Assembly: GCA_016218815.1 (NCBI GenBank)
Contig: JACRCX010000025.1
Coordinates: forward strand, 1 to 64,000
Reading direction: 5' to 3'
Source of the DNA: Deltaproteobacteria bacterium
GTDB lineage: Bacteria; Myxococcota_A; Polyangia; DRWM01; JAAZOP01
Length of the DNA: 64,000 bases
Program-made: the position numbers and the translations under genes
Shown here: positions 28,965-39,360 of the stretch, in pieces
Numbering within the stretch: position 1 is the stretch's first letter
How the letters are laid out: every line of letters starts with the position of its first letter
The notes under the pieces: generated by a model
What the model was told of the DNA's origin: nothing
The model's input: only the letters and a program-made list of their open reading frames with translations
The model's database searches: none

Positions 28965-30250
28965 CCGAGCGGACGCTGCAGATCGAGGCCGACCGGTTTT
29001 CGGAGACCGTGCTGTGCTCCGATCGGCCGGTGGTGGTCGACTTCTTCTCCACCGAATGCCCGCCGTGCGAGGCCTTGGCGGCGAAGTTCGAGCCGCTCGC
29101 CGAGACGTACGGCGCGGACGTGCGGTTCGTGAAGATCTTCCGGCAGGGCAACCGCGCGCTGGCCGAGCGCCTCGGGGTCACCTCGTCGCCGACGCTGCTG
29201 TTCTACCGGGACGGCCTGCCCGTCGGGGACCGTCTCACGGGGGCGGTCAAGCGGGCGGACCTGGAGCGCAACCTGCAGGCGTTGCTGGCGCCGGAACGCG
29301 CGGTCGAGCTGGCGGGTCGGGTCGCCCGCAAGTCCACCGACTGCGATGTCCTCATCGTCGGCGCGGGGCCGGCGGGGCTGACGGCCGGGATCTACGCGGC
29401 GCAGGCCCGCCTGCGCACGATCGCCATCGACCGTGCGCTGCCCGGCGGCAATCTGGCGCTCACGCACCAGGTCTCCAACTTTCCGGGCTTCGTCGAGCCC
29501 CAGCCGGGCTACGCGCTGGCCCATGCGATGTCCGAGCAAGCCCGCCGGGCCGGGGTCGAGTTCCGCTCCGCCGCGGACCTCACGCGCGTCGACCTCTACG
29601 CCCGCGAGGTCGAGGTCGACGGGGTGGAGACGATTCGGGCCCGGAAGATCGTCGTGGCCACCGGCTCGTCCCCGCGGCCGCTCGGCGTCGGCGGCGAGCG
29701 CGAGTACCGTGGGCGCGGGGTTTCGTACTGCGCGACCTGCGACGCGAAGTACTACCCGGACAAGCACGTGGTGGTGATCGGCGGGGGCAACTCCGCGATC
29801 GAGGAGTCGCTGTTCATCGCGCGTTTCGCGGCACGTATCACCGTGGTCCACCAGTTCGACAAGCTCCAGGCCAACCGCGTCGCGCAGGAGGCGGCGTTCG
29901 CCAACCCGAAGATCGAGTTCCTGTTCCGGCACGAGCCGCGGGAGTTCGTGGCCCGGGGCAACACGGTGGGAGAGGTCGTCGTGGAGGACCTGCGGACGCA
30001 CGAGCGCAAGCGGATCGCCTGCGACGGCGTCTTCGTCTTCGCCGGCATGCAGCCCAACCTCGAGGCGTTCGGGGGCGCGTTCGAGCTGGACGAGTGGGGC
30101 TACGTCCGGGTACAGGCGGACATGAGGACCAGCGTGCCGGACGTGTTCGCGGCCGGCGACGTGCGCAGCAAGCCGTTCCGCCAGATGACCACGGCGGTCT
30201 CCGACGGCACGATTGCGGCGATGGCCATCGCACGCGAGCTGGGCGCGTAG
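28961..30250 (+). CDS. Thioredoxin-thioredoxin reductase fusion
   Basis: 429 aa. Residues 1-~110 are a thioredoxin domain with active site ECPPCEA (C33-C36; Pro-Pro instead of the usual Gly-Pro) and the cis-Pro SPTLLFYRDG. From ~120 follows an NADPH/FAD thioredoxin reductase: CDVLIVGAGPAGLTAGIYAA, redox site YCATCDAKYYP (Cx2C, ~257-260), VVVIGGGNSAIEE and the C-terminal VFAAGDVRSKPFRQ. Order (Trx first) differs from the mycobacterial TrxR-Trx fusion. It is probably a dedicated source of reducing power for thiol chemistry in this operon; the start overlaps the maturase stop. Confidence 0.92.
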   Translation: MTERTLQIEADRFSETVLCSDRPVVVDFFSTECPPCEALAAKFEPLAETYGADVRFVKIFRQGNRALAERLGVTSSPTLLFYRDGLPVGDRLTGAVKRADLERNLQALLAPERAVELAGRVARKSTDCDVLIVGAGPAGLTAGIYAAQARLRTIAIDRALPGGNLALTHQVSNFPGFVEPQPGYALAHAMSEQARRAGVEFRSAADLTRVDLYAREVEVDGVETIRARKIVVATGSSPRPLGVGGEREYRGRGVSYCATCDAKYYPDKHVVVIGGGNSAIEESLFIARFAARITVVHQFDKLQANRVAQEAAFANPKIEFLFRHEPREFVARGNTVGEVVVEDLRTHERKRIACDGVFVFAGMQPNLEAFGGAFELDEWGYVRVQADMRTSVPDVFAAGDVRSKPFRQMTTAVSDGTIAAMAIARELGA

Positions 30251-30293
30251 GCGGACGGGGGCGGGCCGTCCGGACGGATGGAGGAGGACGACG

Positions 30294-30464
30294 ATGAAGG
30301 TGGAGCTGAGCGACCAGGACCTGCGACTGCTGGTGCAGTCGCTGACCCATTGCCTCGCTACCTGCAAGAACCAGGGCAAGGCGGAGCCGTGCGAGGACTG
30401 CGCGGCGGCAGCGGCGCTCAAGGAGAGGCTCGCGGCCCTGCGGCCTGCCTCGAAGGATGCGTAG
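30294..30464 (+). CDS. 56-aa four-cysteine protein
   Basis: GGAGGA precedes the ATG, 43 nt after the Trx-TrxR gene on the same strand. The sequence is one amphipathic stretch with THCLATCKNQGKAEPCEDC in the middle: Cx3C, 8 residues, Cx2C, with a His next to the first Cys, followed by a helical C-terminus. Four such thiols suggest a bound metal ion or two disulphides. The family is not recognised. It may carry metal, act as a redox partner of the fusion, or be a second peptide substrate. Last gene of the operon. Confidence 0.7.
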   Translation: MKVELSDQDLRLLVQSLTHCLATCKNQGKAEPCEDCAAAAALKERLAALRPASKDA

Positions 30465-30573
30465 CCGGGCACCGGGCGAACGTGCGCCGACGGCGACGGG
30501 ATGAGGTGCGGGCGATGGGAGTGCGGGACCTACCGAGCGATCTTCGGCGCGCTGTTGGGCGGATCCTAGGTTC

Positions 30574-31959
30574 TCACGGGGCGGGGGACAGGGTCAGCGT
30601 GAAGGGGAAGCGCTCCGGGGAGCGGTCGTCGGGGTCGTCGGGGCCGGAGGGGAGGGCCAGGATGACGAGGGTCCGGGAGGCGAGGGAACCGAAGCGCAGG
30701 GTCGCGGGGCCGGACGACAAGTCCAGGATGTCGCCGTCGGAGTCGGGCGTCAGGCCGGGAACGGCCTGGACCGACCAGTGAACACGGGGGTCACCCTTGA
30801 GATCGATGGCGATGGACCCGGGAGCATCGCTCTCGCGGGCGACCTCGAGGAACACGGCGCCGAGCATCATGGGGCCGGGCTCGACGAAGACGACCTGGGG
30901 CGACGCGGCGAGCGTGCGTTCGACCGGGACCATGGCCTCGGGGGGGAAGGACGCCCCGTCGGGGAAGTGCCGGCCGTCGTCGCGCCCGGCCGTGTACCAG
31001 CGCCAGCGCGTGAACTCGACGAGGGACTCGAGGAACGTGAGATGGTGCGGCGCCAGGATGGTCTCCAGCGCATCCTCGAAATCCGGTTCGTTGACGCCGG
31101 GAGGGTTCCGGCAGGCGCGCCACAGTCCGGAGAGGAAGGACGCCTCGCCGTGGAAGACGGCCTCGCGCAGGTAGAGGAAGTAGAGACCGGCGCCGTAGAA
31201 GTAGAAGGTGTCGTAGTCGTCGTCGAAGTCGAAGGCCCAGTCGGGGTGGGCCTGGTAGTCGAAGAGGTACTCCATCCAGGCGTCGTCGTCCGGCACGACG
31301 ACTTCCTCGATGAACTGCGCGGTCATCTCGAAGAGGATCGGGGTCTCGTTCCAGTCGTGGACCGCCTGGAGGGCGTGGTTCAGCTCGTGCGCCAGCGTCG
31401 AGTCGAGGTGTTCGCCGCCGTACGGTCCCCACGGATCGAGGGTGAGGTAGGTCGGAGTGTCGTCCCAGGGGGTGGAGGGCTCGTCGCCGAGCGACTCGAC
31501 GTCGCCGCCCTCGTAGCCCCGCCACAGGAAGACGTCGAACGAGTCGTCGGGGCCGCAGCGTGCGGCGTCGGGCAGCGGCGGCTCGAAGCCGAGCGTATGG
31601 ACCTCGACGTCCCAGTAGCGCTCCAGGTAGTCCAGGACCTCGGCGGCCGTCCCGGCCTCGTCGGCCTCGCGATAGTGGACGAGCAGCGGGAGGCGAGAGG
31701 ATGCCGTCGCGAGCGGCCAGAATTCCTCGTGGCTGCACGGCGCGGCCTCGCAGGCGCCGTCGAGGCAGTCGAAGGGTACAGGGCAGGGGACGGCGGCGTC
31801 GCACGCGACGGGCTCGTCGCTGCCGGGGTCCGGTTCGCCGGGCGCGGTGGGAGATGCGGGGGGGCGGCAGGCGGGGAGGAGGTTGCAGGCGGCGAGAGCG
31901 GCGCAGGTGCGAAGGGTGATGGAGAAGGCGAGGGGCAGGCTGGGGATCCGGCCGGTCAT
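30574..31959 (-). CDS. Putative metalloprotease lipoprotein (MXAN_6640-like)
   Basis: 461 aa. The signal peptide ends in a lipobox, NLLPAC; then a Pro/Gly linker and a small Cys-rich segment (CDAAVPCPVPFDCLDGACEAAPC). The catalytic-type motif is LDSTLAHELNHALQAVHDW (HExxH, near residue 191), and a second Glu lies in FEMTAQFIEEVVV, a layout like the MXAN_6640 group of putative zinc metalloproteases. The C-terminal ~110 residues look like a beta domain. Probably extracellular or periplasmic. The ATG at 31959 is the start that precedes the signal peptide. Confidence 0.75.
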   Translation of the reverse strand: MTGRIPSLPLAFSITLRTCAALAACNLLPACRPPASPTAPGEPDPGSDEPVACDAAVPCPVPFDCLDGACEAAPCSHEEFWPLATASSRLPLLVHYREADEAGTAAEVLDYLERYWDVEVHTLGFEPPLPDAARCGPDDSFDVFLWRGYEGGDVESLGDEPSTPWDDTPTYLTLDPWGPYGGEHLDSTLAHELNHALQAVHDWNETPILFEMTAQFIEEVVVPDDDAWMEYLFDYQAHPDWAFDFDDDYDTFYFYGAGLYFLYLREAVFHGEASFLSGLWRACRNPPGVNEPDFEDALETILAPHHLTFLESLVEFTRWRWYTAGRDDGRHFPDGASFPPEAMVPVERTLAASPQVVFVEPGPMMLGAVFLEVARESDAPGSIAIDLKGDPRVHWSVQAVPGLTPDSDGDILDLSSGPATLRFGSLASRTLVILALPSGPDDPDDRSPERFPFTLTLSPAP

Positions 31960-32083
31960 GGGGGAATGGTGGGGCGGGAGGGGGAGAGGGTCAAGGACGG
32001 TCCTGCGGAGCGGGCGATGGGGGTCCTGGGTCGGCGGGCGGGAGAGGGAACGGGGAACATGAGATGAGCAACAGCGGAGAGGG

Positions 32084-33463
32084 TCAGGGACAGGTGAGTT
32101 CGACGGTGGAGGAGGCGGGCTGGACCACCGGGAGCCCATCCTCGGCGACCTGGGGCGGGAGGTCCTCCACGGCGAAACCGGGATCATGTGCCTCCAGAGG
32201 AACGTGGACGGCGGAGGCGCGCGTCTCCGCGAAGGCGGCGCACGGGGCGTCGAACGAGCCGTCGAGGCGAAGTTTGGCAACGACGGAGCAGCAGCAACCG
32301 CCGGAGAGCGCGAGAAACCCGCCGTCGTGGGACGGCAGGAGTCCGGTCGCGTCCTCCGGCGCCTCGTCCGGCACCGACTTCTGCCACAGCAGCGTCCCGT
32401 CGGCCGACAATCCGAGGAGCCACAAGTTGTACCCTTCGGGCGTGAACACGTTCTCCATGGCGGCGACGATCAGGCCGCCGTCGGGGCCGTCGATCGCGTA
32501 GCCGCCGCGCTGGCCTCCATCCGGGCCGATGACGAGGCTCCGGAGCAGGGTGCCGGACGCGTCGAAGCGGAGCACGAGAACGCCGCCGGCCGTGGTCGTG
32601 ACGACGACATCGCCGTTTGCCGCCTCGTGCACGGTCGGCTGGTTGTCGCGGGAGCCCGCACCGACGTCGACCCGCCTCTGCCAGGCGGGGCTGCCGTCGG
32701 AGTCGAGCCGGGCAATCCACAGTCCTTGATCGCCGTCGTCGCCCAGGGCCGCGGCGGCAAGGATGCCGCCGTCGCGCGCCGCGACGACTCCGTGCTGCCA
32801 GATCCCGCCCGTCGCGGCGACGCGCTTCTGCCAGCGGGGGCGTGCTTCCACGTCCAGCCGTGCGATCCAGGGCCCGGCCGCGGCGGCATGGGGGTCGGTG
32901 GCCGACCCCGCAGCCAGGAAGCCGTCGTCGAGGGATGCAAGTGCGCGCGCGTCCTGTCCCGCGCCCAGGATCGAGCGGCGCCACAGCGCGCGCCCGGCCG
33001 GGTCGAGGCGCAGGAACGCGGCGTCTACTTCGCCGCCCGCGACCAGGAAGCCGCCTTCCGGATGGGGCGCAATGGCCGTCGCCCAGCCGACGCCTCCGGC
33101 CGCCAACGTCTCGTCCCAGACCAGACTGCCGTCCGCGCCCAGCCGGGCGAGCCAAGTCGTGCCGGAATCCGACGCGTCGAGGGCCACCCACCCGGCGAGG
33201 ACGACCCCGCCGTCGTCCGCCTCGACGAAGGCGTTGGCGTAGCCGCGCAGAATGCCGGGTCCGGCGGCACGGATACGCCACAACGAGGTTCCCGGCGGCG
33301 GCGCGTCGGCGAATGCGTCGACGAACGAATCCCCGGCGTCCACGGCATCCGCGTCCAGTCCGACGTCGGGGTCGGTCAAACTGCATCCGGCCCATGCGGC
33401 GGCCGCTACCGTCGTCGCGATCCAGGCGAGTATTCGAGGCGCTTTCTTCAAGGTGACACCCAT
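32084..33463 (-). CDS. Lipoprotein with repeated beta-propeller-like blades
   Basis: 459 aa. Signal peptide with lipobox AAWAGC followed by an Asp-rich stretch. About seven repeats of ~45 residues share the pattern GG..VAG......WLARL.ADGSLVW (for example GGFLVAGGEVDAAFLRLDPAGRALW), typical of delta-60/SBBP-like propellers found in surface proteins. A CCC run (SGGCCCSVVAK) and the closing LTCP add cysteines. No catalytic role seen. It lies downstream of glmU with a 244-nt gap, so it is probably transcribed separately. Confidence 0.75.
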   Translation of the reverse strand: MGVTLKKAPRILAWIATTVAAAAWAGCSLTDPDVGLDADAVDAGDSFVDAFADAPPPGTSLWRIRAAGPGILRGYANAFVEADDGGVVLAGWVALDASDSGTTWLARLGADGSLVWDETLAAGGVGWATAIAPHPEGGFLVAGGEVDAAFLRLDPAGRALWRRSILGAGQDARALASLDDGFLAAGSATDPHAAAAGPWIARLDVEARPRWQKRVAATGGIWQHGVVAARDGGILAAAALGDDGDQGLWIARLDSDGSPAWQRRVDVGAGSRDNQPTVHEAANGDVVVTTTAGGVLVLRFDASGTLLRSLVIGPDGGQRGGYAIDGPDGGLIVAAMENVFTPEGYNLWLLGLSADGTLLWQKSVPDEAPEDATGLLPSHDGGFLALSGGCCCSVVAKLRLDGSFDAPCAAFAETRASAVHVPLEAHDPGFAVEDLPPQVAEDGLPVVQPASSTVELTCP

Positions 33464-33707
33464 CCGTGCGGGAAGGCGTAGCAGGTTCCGCGCCGGTCGT
33501 TTCTCGCGGGGACGTGCCGGTGCGGCGTCCGGATCGGCCCGTGGCGGCGCAGGATTCCGTCCCCTGGACGGCTGCTGCCGCTGTCATCCGCGGTGTCCCC
33601 CGGCAACCGAGTTGACGGTCACGCGTCGAGGAGGAGATGCGGCGTGCGGGGCTGCGGGACGTGCCGCGGCCGGAGCGGACGGACGGGACGGGCAGGGCGC
33701 GGTGCGG

Positions 33708-35113
33708 CTACTTCCGCTGCCGGGCCTTGCGTGCGGCGAGCTTCGCGCGCAGCTTCCCGGCGTAACCGGGCTTGACGACCTGGCGGGCACGGGCGACGGC
33801 GAGGGCGCCGGCGGGGACGTCCTCCACGATGGTCGAGCCCGAGGCGACGTAGGCGCCGTCGCCGACGGTGACGGGCGCGACGAGCTGGCTGTCGGAGCCG
33901 ACGAACACGTCCTCCCCCAGGACCGTGCGCCACTTTCCGAAGCCGTCGTAGTTGCAGAAGATGGTCCCGGCGCCGACGTTGGTCCGCCGGCCGATGTCGC
34001 CGTCGCCGACATAGGCGAGGTGGTTGGCCTTGGCGCCGGGGTGCATCACCGTGTTCTTGGTTTCGACGAAGTTGCCCACGTGGGCCTCGCGGCCGATCGA
34101 CGACTTCGGCCGCAGGTGGGCGAAGGGGCCGATGCGCGCCCCGGGCCCGATCGAGCTTTCCGTGGCCACGACGTACGGCAGCAGGACGGCGTTTTTCCCG
34201 ACCGCGACGTCGCGCAGGATGCACCCGGCTCCGATCGAAGCGCCGGCCGCCACCGTGGTCCGGCCGAGGAGCTGCGCGCCGGGTCCGATCTCGACGTCGC
34301 GGGCGAGCCGGACGTCGGCCTCGAGGCGGACCGTGTGCGGGGCGCGGATCGTGACGCCGGCCACCAGCCACGTACGGCGGATCCGGTCCAGCAGGGCCTC
34401 CTCGGCCTCGGCCAGCTCGGCGCGGTTGTTGACGCCGCGCAGGTCGTCGAAGGGCACGCGCAGGTCGGCGACGCCGCGCGAGGTGCCGGCCGCAAGCTCG
34501 ACGACGTCGGTGAGGTAGAACTCGCCCTGGGCGTTGCCGCGGCGCAGGCGTCCGATCGCGGAGCGGAGCCAGGCCGGGTCGAACACGTAGACGGCCGGGT
34601 TGACCTCGCGCACCAGCCGGAGCTGCGGCGTGGCGTCGCGGTGCTCGACGATGCGCACGACCCGCCCGCGTTCGTCGCGCAGGACGCGGCCGTACATGGC
34701 GGGGTCGCCGACGACGGACGTGAGCATGGCCACGGGGCGACGGCGGCCGACGGCGAGGAGCCGGCGAAGCGGGTCGGGGGTCACCAGCGGCGCATCGCCG
34801 CACAGGACGAGCAGGCGGCGGGCGGAGCGAGGGACGAAGGGCAGGGCGCAGCGCAGGGCGTGGCCGGTGCCGAGCTGTTCCTTCTGTCCGGCGAAGACGA
34901 GGGGCGCGCGGGGGAACCTCGCGCGCAAGACCTCCTGCAGGCCGTCGCGGCCGTGGCCGACGACGACGACGACGCGGGCGGGTCGGAGCGCCAGGGCGGT
35001 GGCGACGGGCCACGTTCCCAGGGGCCTTCCGGCGGCCTCGAAGAGGAGCTTCGGCGTCGCGGACTTCATCCGCGTGCCTTTTCCGGCGGCGAGGATCGCG
35101 ACGGTCAGGTCGT

Positions 35114-35117
<4 letters not shown>
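33708..35117 (-). CDS. glmU: Bifunctional UDP-GlcNAc pyrophosphorylase/GlcN-1-P acetyltransferase
   Basis: 469 aa. The N-terminal uridyltransferase has ILAAGKGTRMKSATPKLLFE and LVLCGDAPLVTP; from ~250 the left-handed beta-helix acetyltransferase with hexapeptide repeats (GPFAHLRPKSSIGREAHVGN, VETKNTVMHPGAKANHLAYV, TNVGAGTIFCNYDGFGKWRT). It makes UDP-N-acetylglucosamine for peptidoglycan and lipopolysaccharide. Its ATG overlaps the pgi stop (ATGA), so it is last in a purM-oxidoreductase-pgi-glmU operon and shares hexose-phosphate metabolism with pgi. Confidence 0.96.
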
Positions 35118-36712
<1,595 letters not shown>

Positions 36713-36725
36713 CGATGGCCTCCCT

Positions 36726-38252
36726 TCAGGACTCGATGACCGAGCCCAGCTCGCGGCGCAGGCGGACGCGCCGCGGGTCCTTCTGCGTGATGATGCGGGC
36801 GACGGCCCAGGCGGACAGGAACACGCCCTCGTCGCCCAGTCCGGGGATGACGGCGCGGCCGGTGAGGTAGAGGTGGCGGCCGGCGAGGCGGTGGGAGAGG
36901 CAGGTCAGGCCGAGGGTGGAGCCGTGGGGGACGCCGGGCACGCACGGCATGCGGGCCGGAGACCGCGCCTCGCGCTCGGCCGGCGGTACGCGTGCGCCCT
37001 CGCGCAGCGGCTCGGGCAGGATCCACGGCGAGCTGACGCGGAGGAGGTGGCGGTCGAGGACGGGGAAGAGCCACTCGAGCCGCGAGACGATGCGCCGCTC
37101 GAGATCCTCGAGGTAGCGCGGGTCGGAGGCGATGCGGTCGGCGAGGGCGAAGGCCTGGGTGCAGACGACGGAGCGTTCGGCATCGAGCGGACCGACCTCG
37201 ACGAAGAGGAGGTTGTCCTCGATCGGTGGGAAGCCGGGTTCCGGGAGGAAGAAGATGTGGCGGGCCATGCCGACGGGGACGACGGCGGAGCGGACGACGA
37301 GGTTGCAGGTGAAGCGGCGGTAGCGCGGGTGGCACTCGGCGGCCGTCTCGGCCAGGGCCTCGGGGACGCCGCGCTCGCCGAACATGCCGAGCAGCCGTTC
37401 GAGGTCCAGGCCGGCGACGACGTACTGGCAGCCGGTGGGCTCTTCGTCCCGGCGCCGGCGGACGCCGATGGCGCGTCCGCGGCGCAGGATGATTTCCTCG
37501 GCGCCGTCCTCCATGGCGATCTCGCCGGCGTGCAGGGCGATGCGTTCGCGCAGGAACGCGCGCAGGCCGGCGAGGCCGCCCTCGGGCATCGCGCCGTGCT
37601 TGCGCCACGAGGCGTGGAGGCGGACGACCTGCAGCGGGCCGAGCACGTCGGGGTCGGCCCAGGTCGCGCAGCGCACCTGGGCCTGCACGGTCAGGCGGAA
37701 GGGGTGGTCCTCGGCGATGCCGCTCCACAGGCCGGCGCCGTCGCCGTAGGGGCCGAAGGGGTTCTGGACGGCGGCGCGCTGGAAGCGCCGGCGCTCGAAG
37801 AAGCCGTCCGGCGGGAGGGGGAGCTCGTCGGTGAGGAAGGCGTCGAGAGCGGTATCGAGCGCATCGACCCTGGCGTAGAAGGCCTCGACCGCGCCGGCGG
37901 CGTCAGGGAACTCCCGGGCCACCTCCTCCAGGGTGCGGGCGTGGTCGCGGGTGACGTCGAGGCGCAGGCGCGGCAGGACGACCTGGTAGGAGGGCTCGAG
38001 CGGCTGGAGCTTGCGTTTGACGATCTGCCACAGGCCCATGTCGCTGAAGACGCGGCGGACGATGGGCGAGTCGCCGACGCCGAAGTACGAGGGCCAGCGC
38101 GGCAGGCGCAGGCCGTCTTCTTCGTAGGTGTCGTCGAGGGTGCCGCAGCCGAGGACCAGGACGCGGAAGCCGCGCTTGGCGAGAATGGCGGCGGCGAGGA
38201 GCGGGCCCAGCTCCGCGCCCAGGACGATCACGTCGTAGAAGCGGGTGGACAA
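36726..38252 (-). CDS. FAD-dependent, phytoene-desaturase-like oxidoreductase
   Basis: 508 aa. The N-terminus (YDVIVLGAELGPLLAAAILAKRGFRVLVLG) is a dinucleotide-binding fold with Glu in place of the second conserved Gly. The C-terminus RHLYLTGRAVIPGLGDEGVFLSAWAVARII is the FAD-contact segment typical of carotenoid desaturase/isomerase and amine oxidase relatives. The substrate is unknown. TTG start at 38252 with GAGGGG upstream, 4 nt after the purM stop. The altered nucleotide motif may weaken FAD binding, or it may be a family variation. Confidence 0.7.
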   Translation of the reverse strand: MSTRFYDVIVLGAELGPLLAAAILAKRGFRVLVLGCGTLDDTYEEDGLRLPRWPSYFGVGDSPIVRRVFSDMGLWQIVKRKLQPLEPSYQVVLPRLRLDVTRDHARTLEEVAREFPDAAGAVEAFYARVDALDTALDAFLTDELPLPPDGFFERRRFQRAAVQNPFGPYGDGAGLWSGIAEDHPFRLTVQAQVRCATWADPDVLGPLQVVRLHASWRKHGAMPEGGLAGLRAFLRERIALHAGEIAMEDGAEEIILRRGRAIGVRRRRDEEPTGCQYVVAGLDLERLLGMFGERGVPEALAETAAECHPRYRRFTCNLVVRSAVVPVGMARHIFFLPEPGFPPIEDNLLFVEVGPLDAERSVVCTQAFALADRIASDPRYLEDLERRIVSRLEWLFPVLDRHLLRVSSPWILPEPLREGARVPPAEREARSPARMPCVPGVPHGSTLGLTCLSHRLAGRHLYLTGRAVIPGLGDEGVFLSAWAVARIITQKDPRRVRLRRELGSVIES

Positions 38253-38256
38253 CCCT

Positions 38257-39288
38257 TCACCCCTCGAACGTCACCCGTTCCTCCGTGGCGGCGCGAGTCA
38301 CGACGCCGACCTTCCAGGCCGGCACGCGGTGTTCGGCCAGGGCGGCGATCGCGGCGTCGGCCTCCGGGGGCGCGACGGCGACGACGAGGCCCAGGCCGAG
38401 GTTGAACGTGCGGAGCATTTCGGGCTCGGGCACGTCCCCGGTCCGGCGCAGGAAGTCGAAGATCGGGGGTTCGGGCCACGAGCGGCGGTCGAAGCGCAGG
38501 CCGAGGCCTTGGGGGACGACGCGCGGCGGGTTCTCCAGGAGGCCGCCGCCGGTGATGTGCGCGACGGCCTTGACGGCAACCTTGGCGCGGAGGGCGGCGA
38601 CCAGGGGCGGGTAGAGCCGCGTCGGCTCCAGGAGGACCTCGCCCAGCGGCCGGTCGAAGCCGGGCGCCGGCCGGGCCAGGTCCAGCTTCGCCTGCTCGAC
38701 GATGCGGCGCACGAGCGAGTAGCCGTTGGAGTGGACGCCGGAGGAGGCGACGCCGACGAGGACGTCGCCCTCGACGACCGTATGGCCATCGATCACCTGG
38801 TCGCGCTCGAGGACGCCGACGGCGAAGCCGGCCAGGTCGTACTCGCCGGGCGCGTAGAAGCCCGGCAGCTCGGCGGTCTCGCCGCCCAGGAGGGCGCAAC
38901 CGCACTCGGCGCAGCCGCGGGCGATGCCGGCGATGACCTTCTCGGCGCGGTCGACGTCGAGCTTGGCGGTGGCGAAGTAGTCGAGGAAGAACAGGGGGCG
39001 GGCGCCGACGCAGGCGAGGTCGTTGACGCACATGGCGACGAGGTCGATGCCGACGGTGTCGTGGCGGTCGAGGAGGAAGGCGAGCTTGAGCTTGGTGCCG
39101 ACGCCGTCGGTGGTGCCGACGAGGACGGGGTCGCGCATGCCGGGGGGCACGGCGCAGAGTCCCGAGAAACCGCCGATGTCGGCGATGACCTGGGGGTGCC
39201 GGGTCTTCTTGGCCAGCGGCGCGATGCGGCGTACGAGTTCGTTTCCGGCGTCCACGTCCACTCCCGCGTCCCGATAGGTGGTCGGCAT
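38257..39288 (-). CDS. purM: Phosphoribosylformylglycinamidine cyclo-ligase
   Basis: 343 aa AIR synthetase, the fifth step of purine synthesis (FGAM + ATP to AIR). Family blocks: VGTTDGVGTKLKLAFLLDRH, VAMCVNDLACVGARPLFFLDY, GGETAELPGFYAPGEYDLAG, GVASSGVHSNGYSLVR and AHITGGGLLENPPRVVP. The ATG at 39288 gives TTYRDAGVDVDAGNELVRRI, the conserved N-terminus. First gene of the minus-strand operon; divergent from the CDP-alcohol transferase gene. Confidence 0.96.
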   Translation of the reverse strand: MPTTYRDAGVDVDAGNELVRRIAPLAKKTRHPQVIADIGGFSGLCAVPPGMRDPVLVGTTDGVGTKLKLAFLLDRHDTVGIDLVAMCVNDLACVGARPLFFLDYFATAKLDVDRAEKVIAGIARGCAECGCALLGGETAELPGFYAPGEYDLAGFAVGVLERDQVIDGHTVVEGDVLVGVASSGVHSNGYSLVRRIVEQAKLDLARPAPGFDRPLGEVLLEPTRLYPPLVAALRAKVAVKAVAHITGGGLLENPPRVVPQGLGLRFDRRSWPEPPIFDFLRRTGDVPEPEMLRTFNLGLGLVVAVAPPEADAAIAALAEHRVPAWKVGVVTRAATEERVTFEG

Positions 39289-39321
39289 GGCGCGGGAGAG
39301 TAGCAGAAAAAGGGCGACAAG

Positions 39322-39351
39322 TTGCCACCCGGCGGGCGGGTCGCCTAGAGT
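39322..39351 (+). promoter_or_regulatory. Promoter of CDP-alcohol transferase gene
   Basis: TTGCCA (39322-39327), 18 nt, TAGAGT (39346-39351). The predicted start (~39358) is within 3 nt of the ATG at 39361, so the message is probably leaderless or nearly so. Confidence 0.5.
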
Positions 39352-39360
39352 CGGCCGATC

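Noticed and set aside
30501..30569. 22-residue ORF after the four-Cys gene (two Cys, hydrophobic tail)
   Set aside because: No convincing ribosome site, close to nothing but a convergent gene end; cannot be told from chance.
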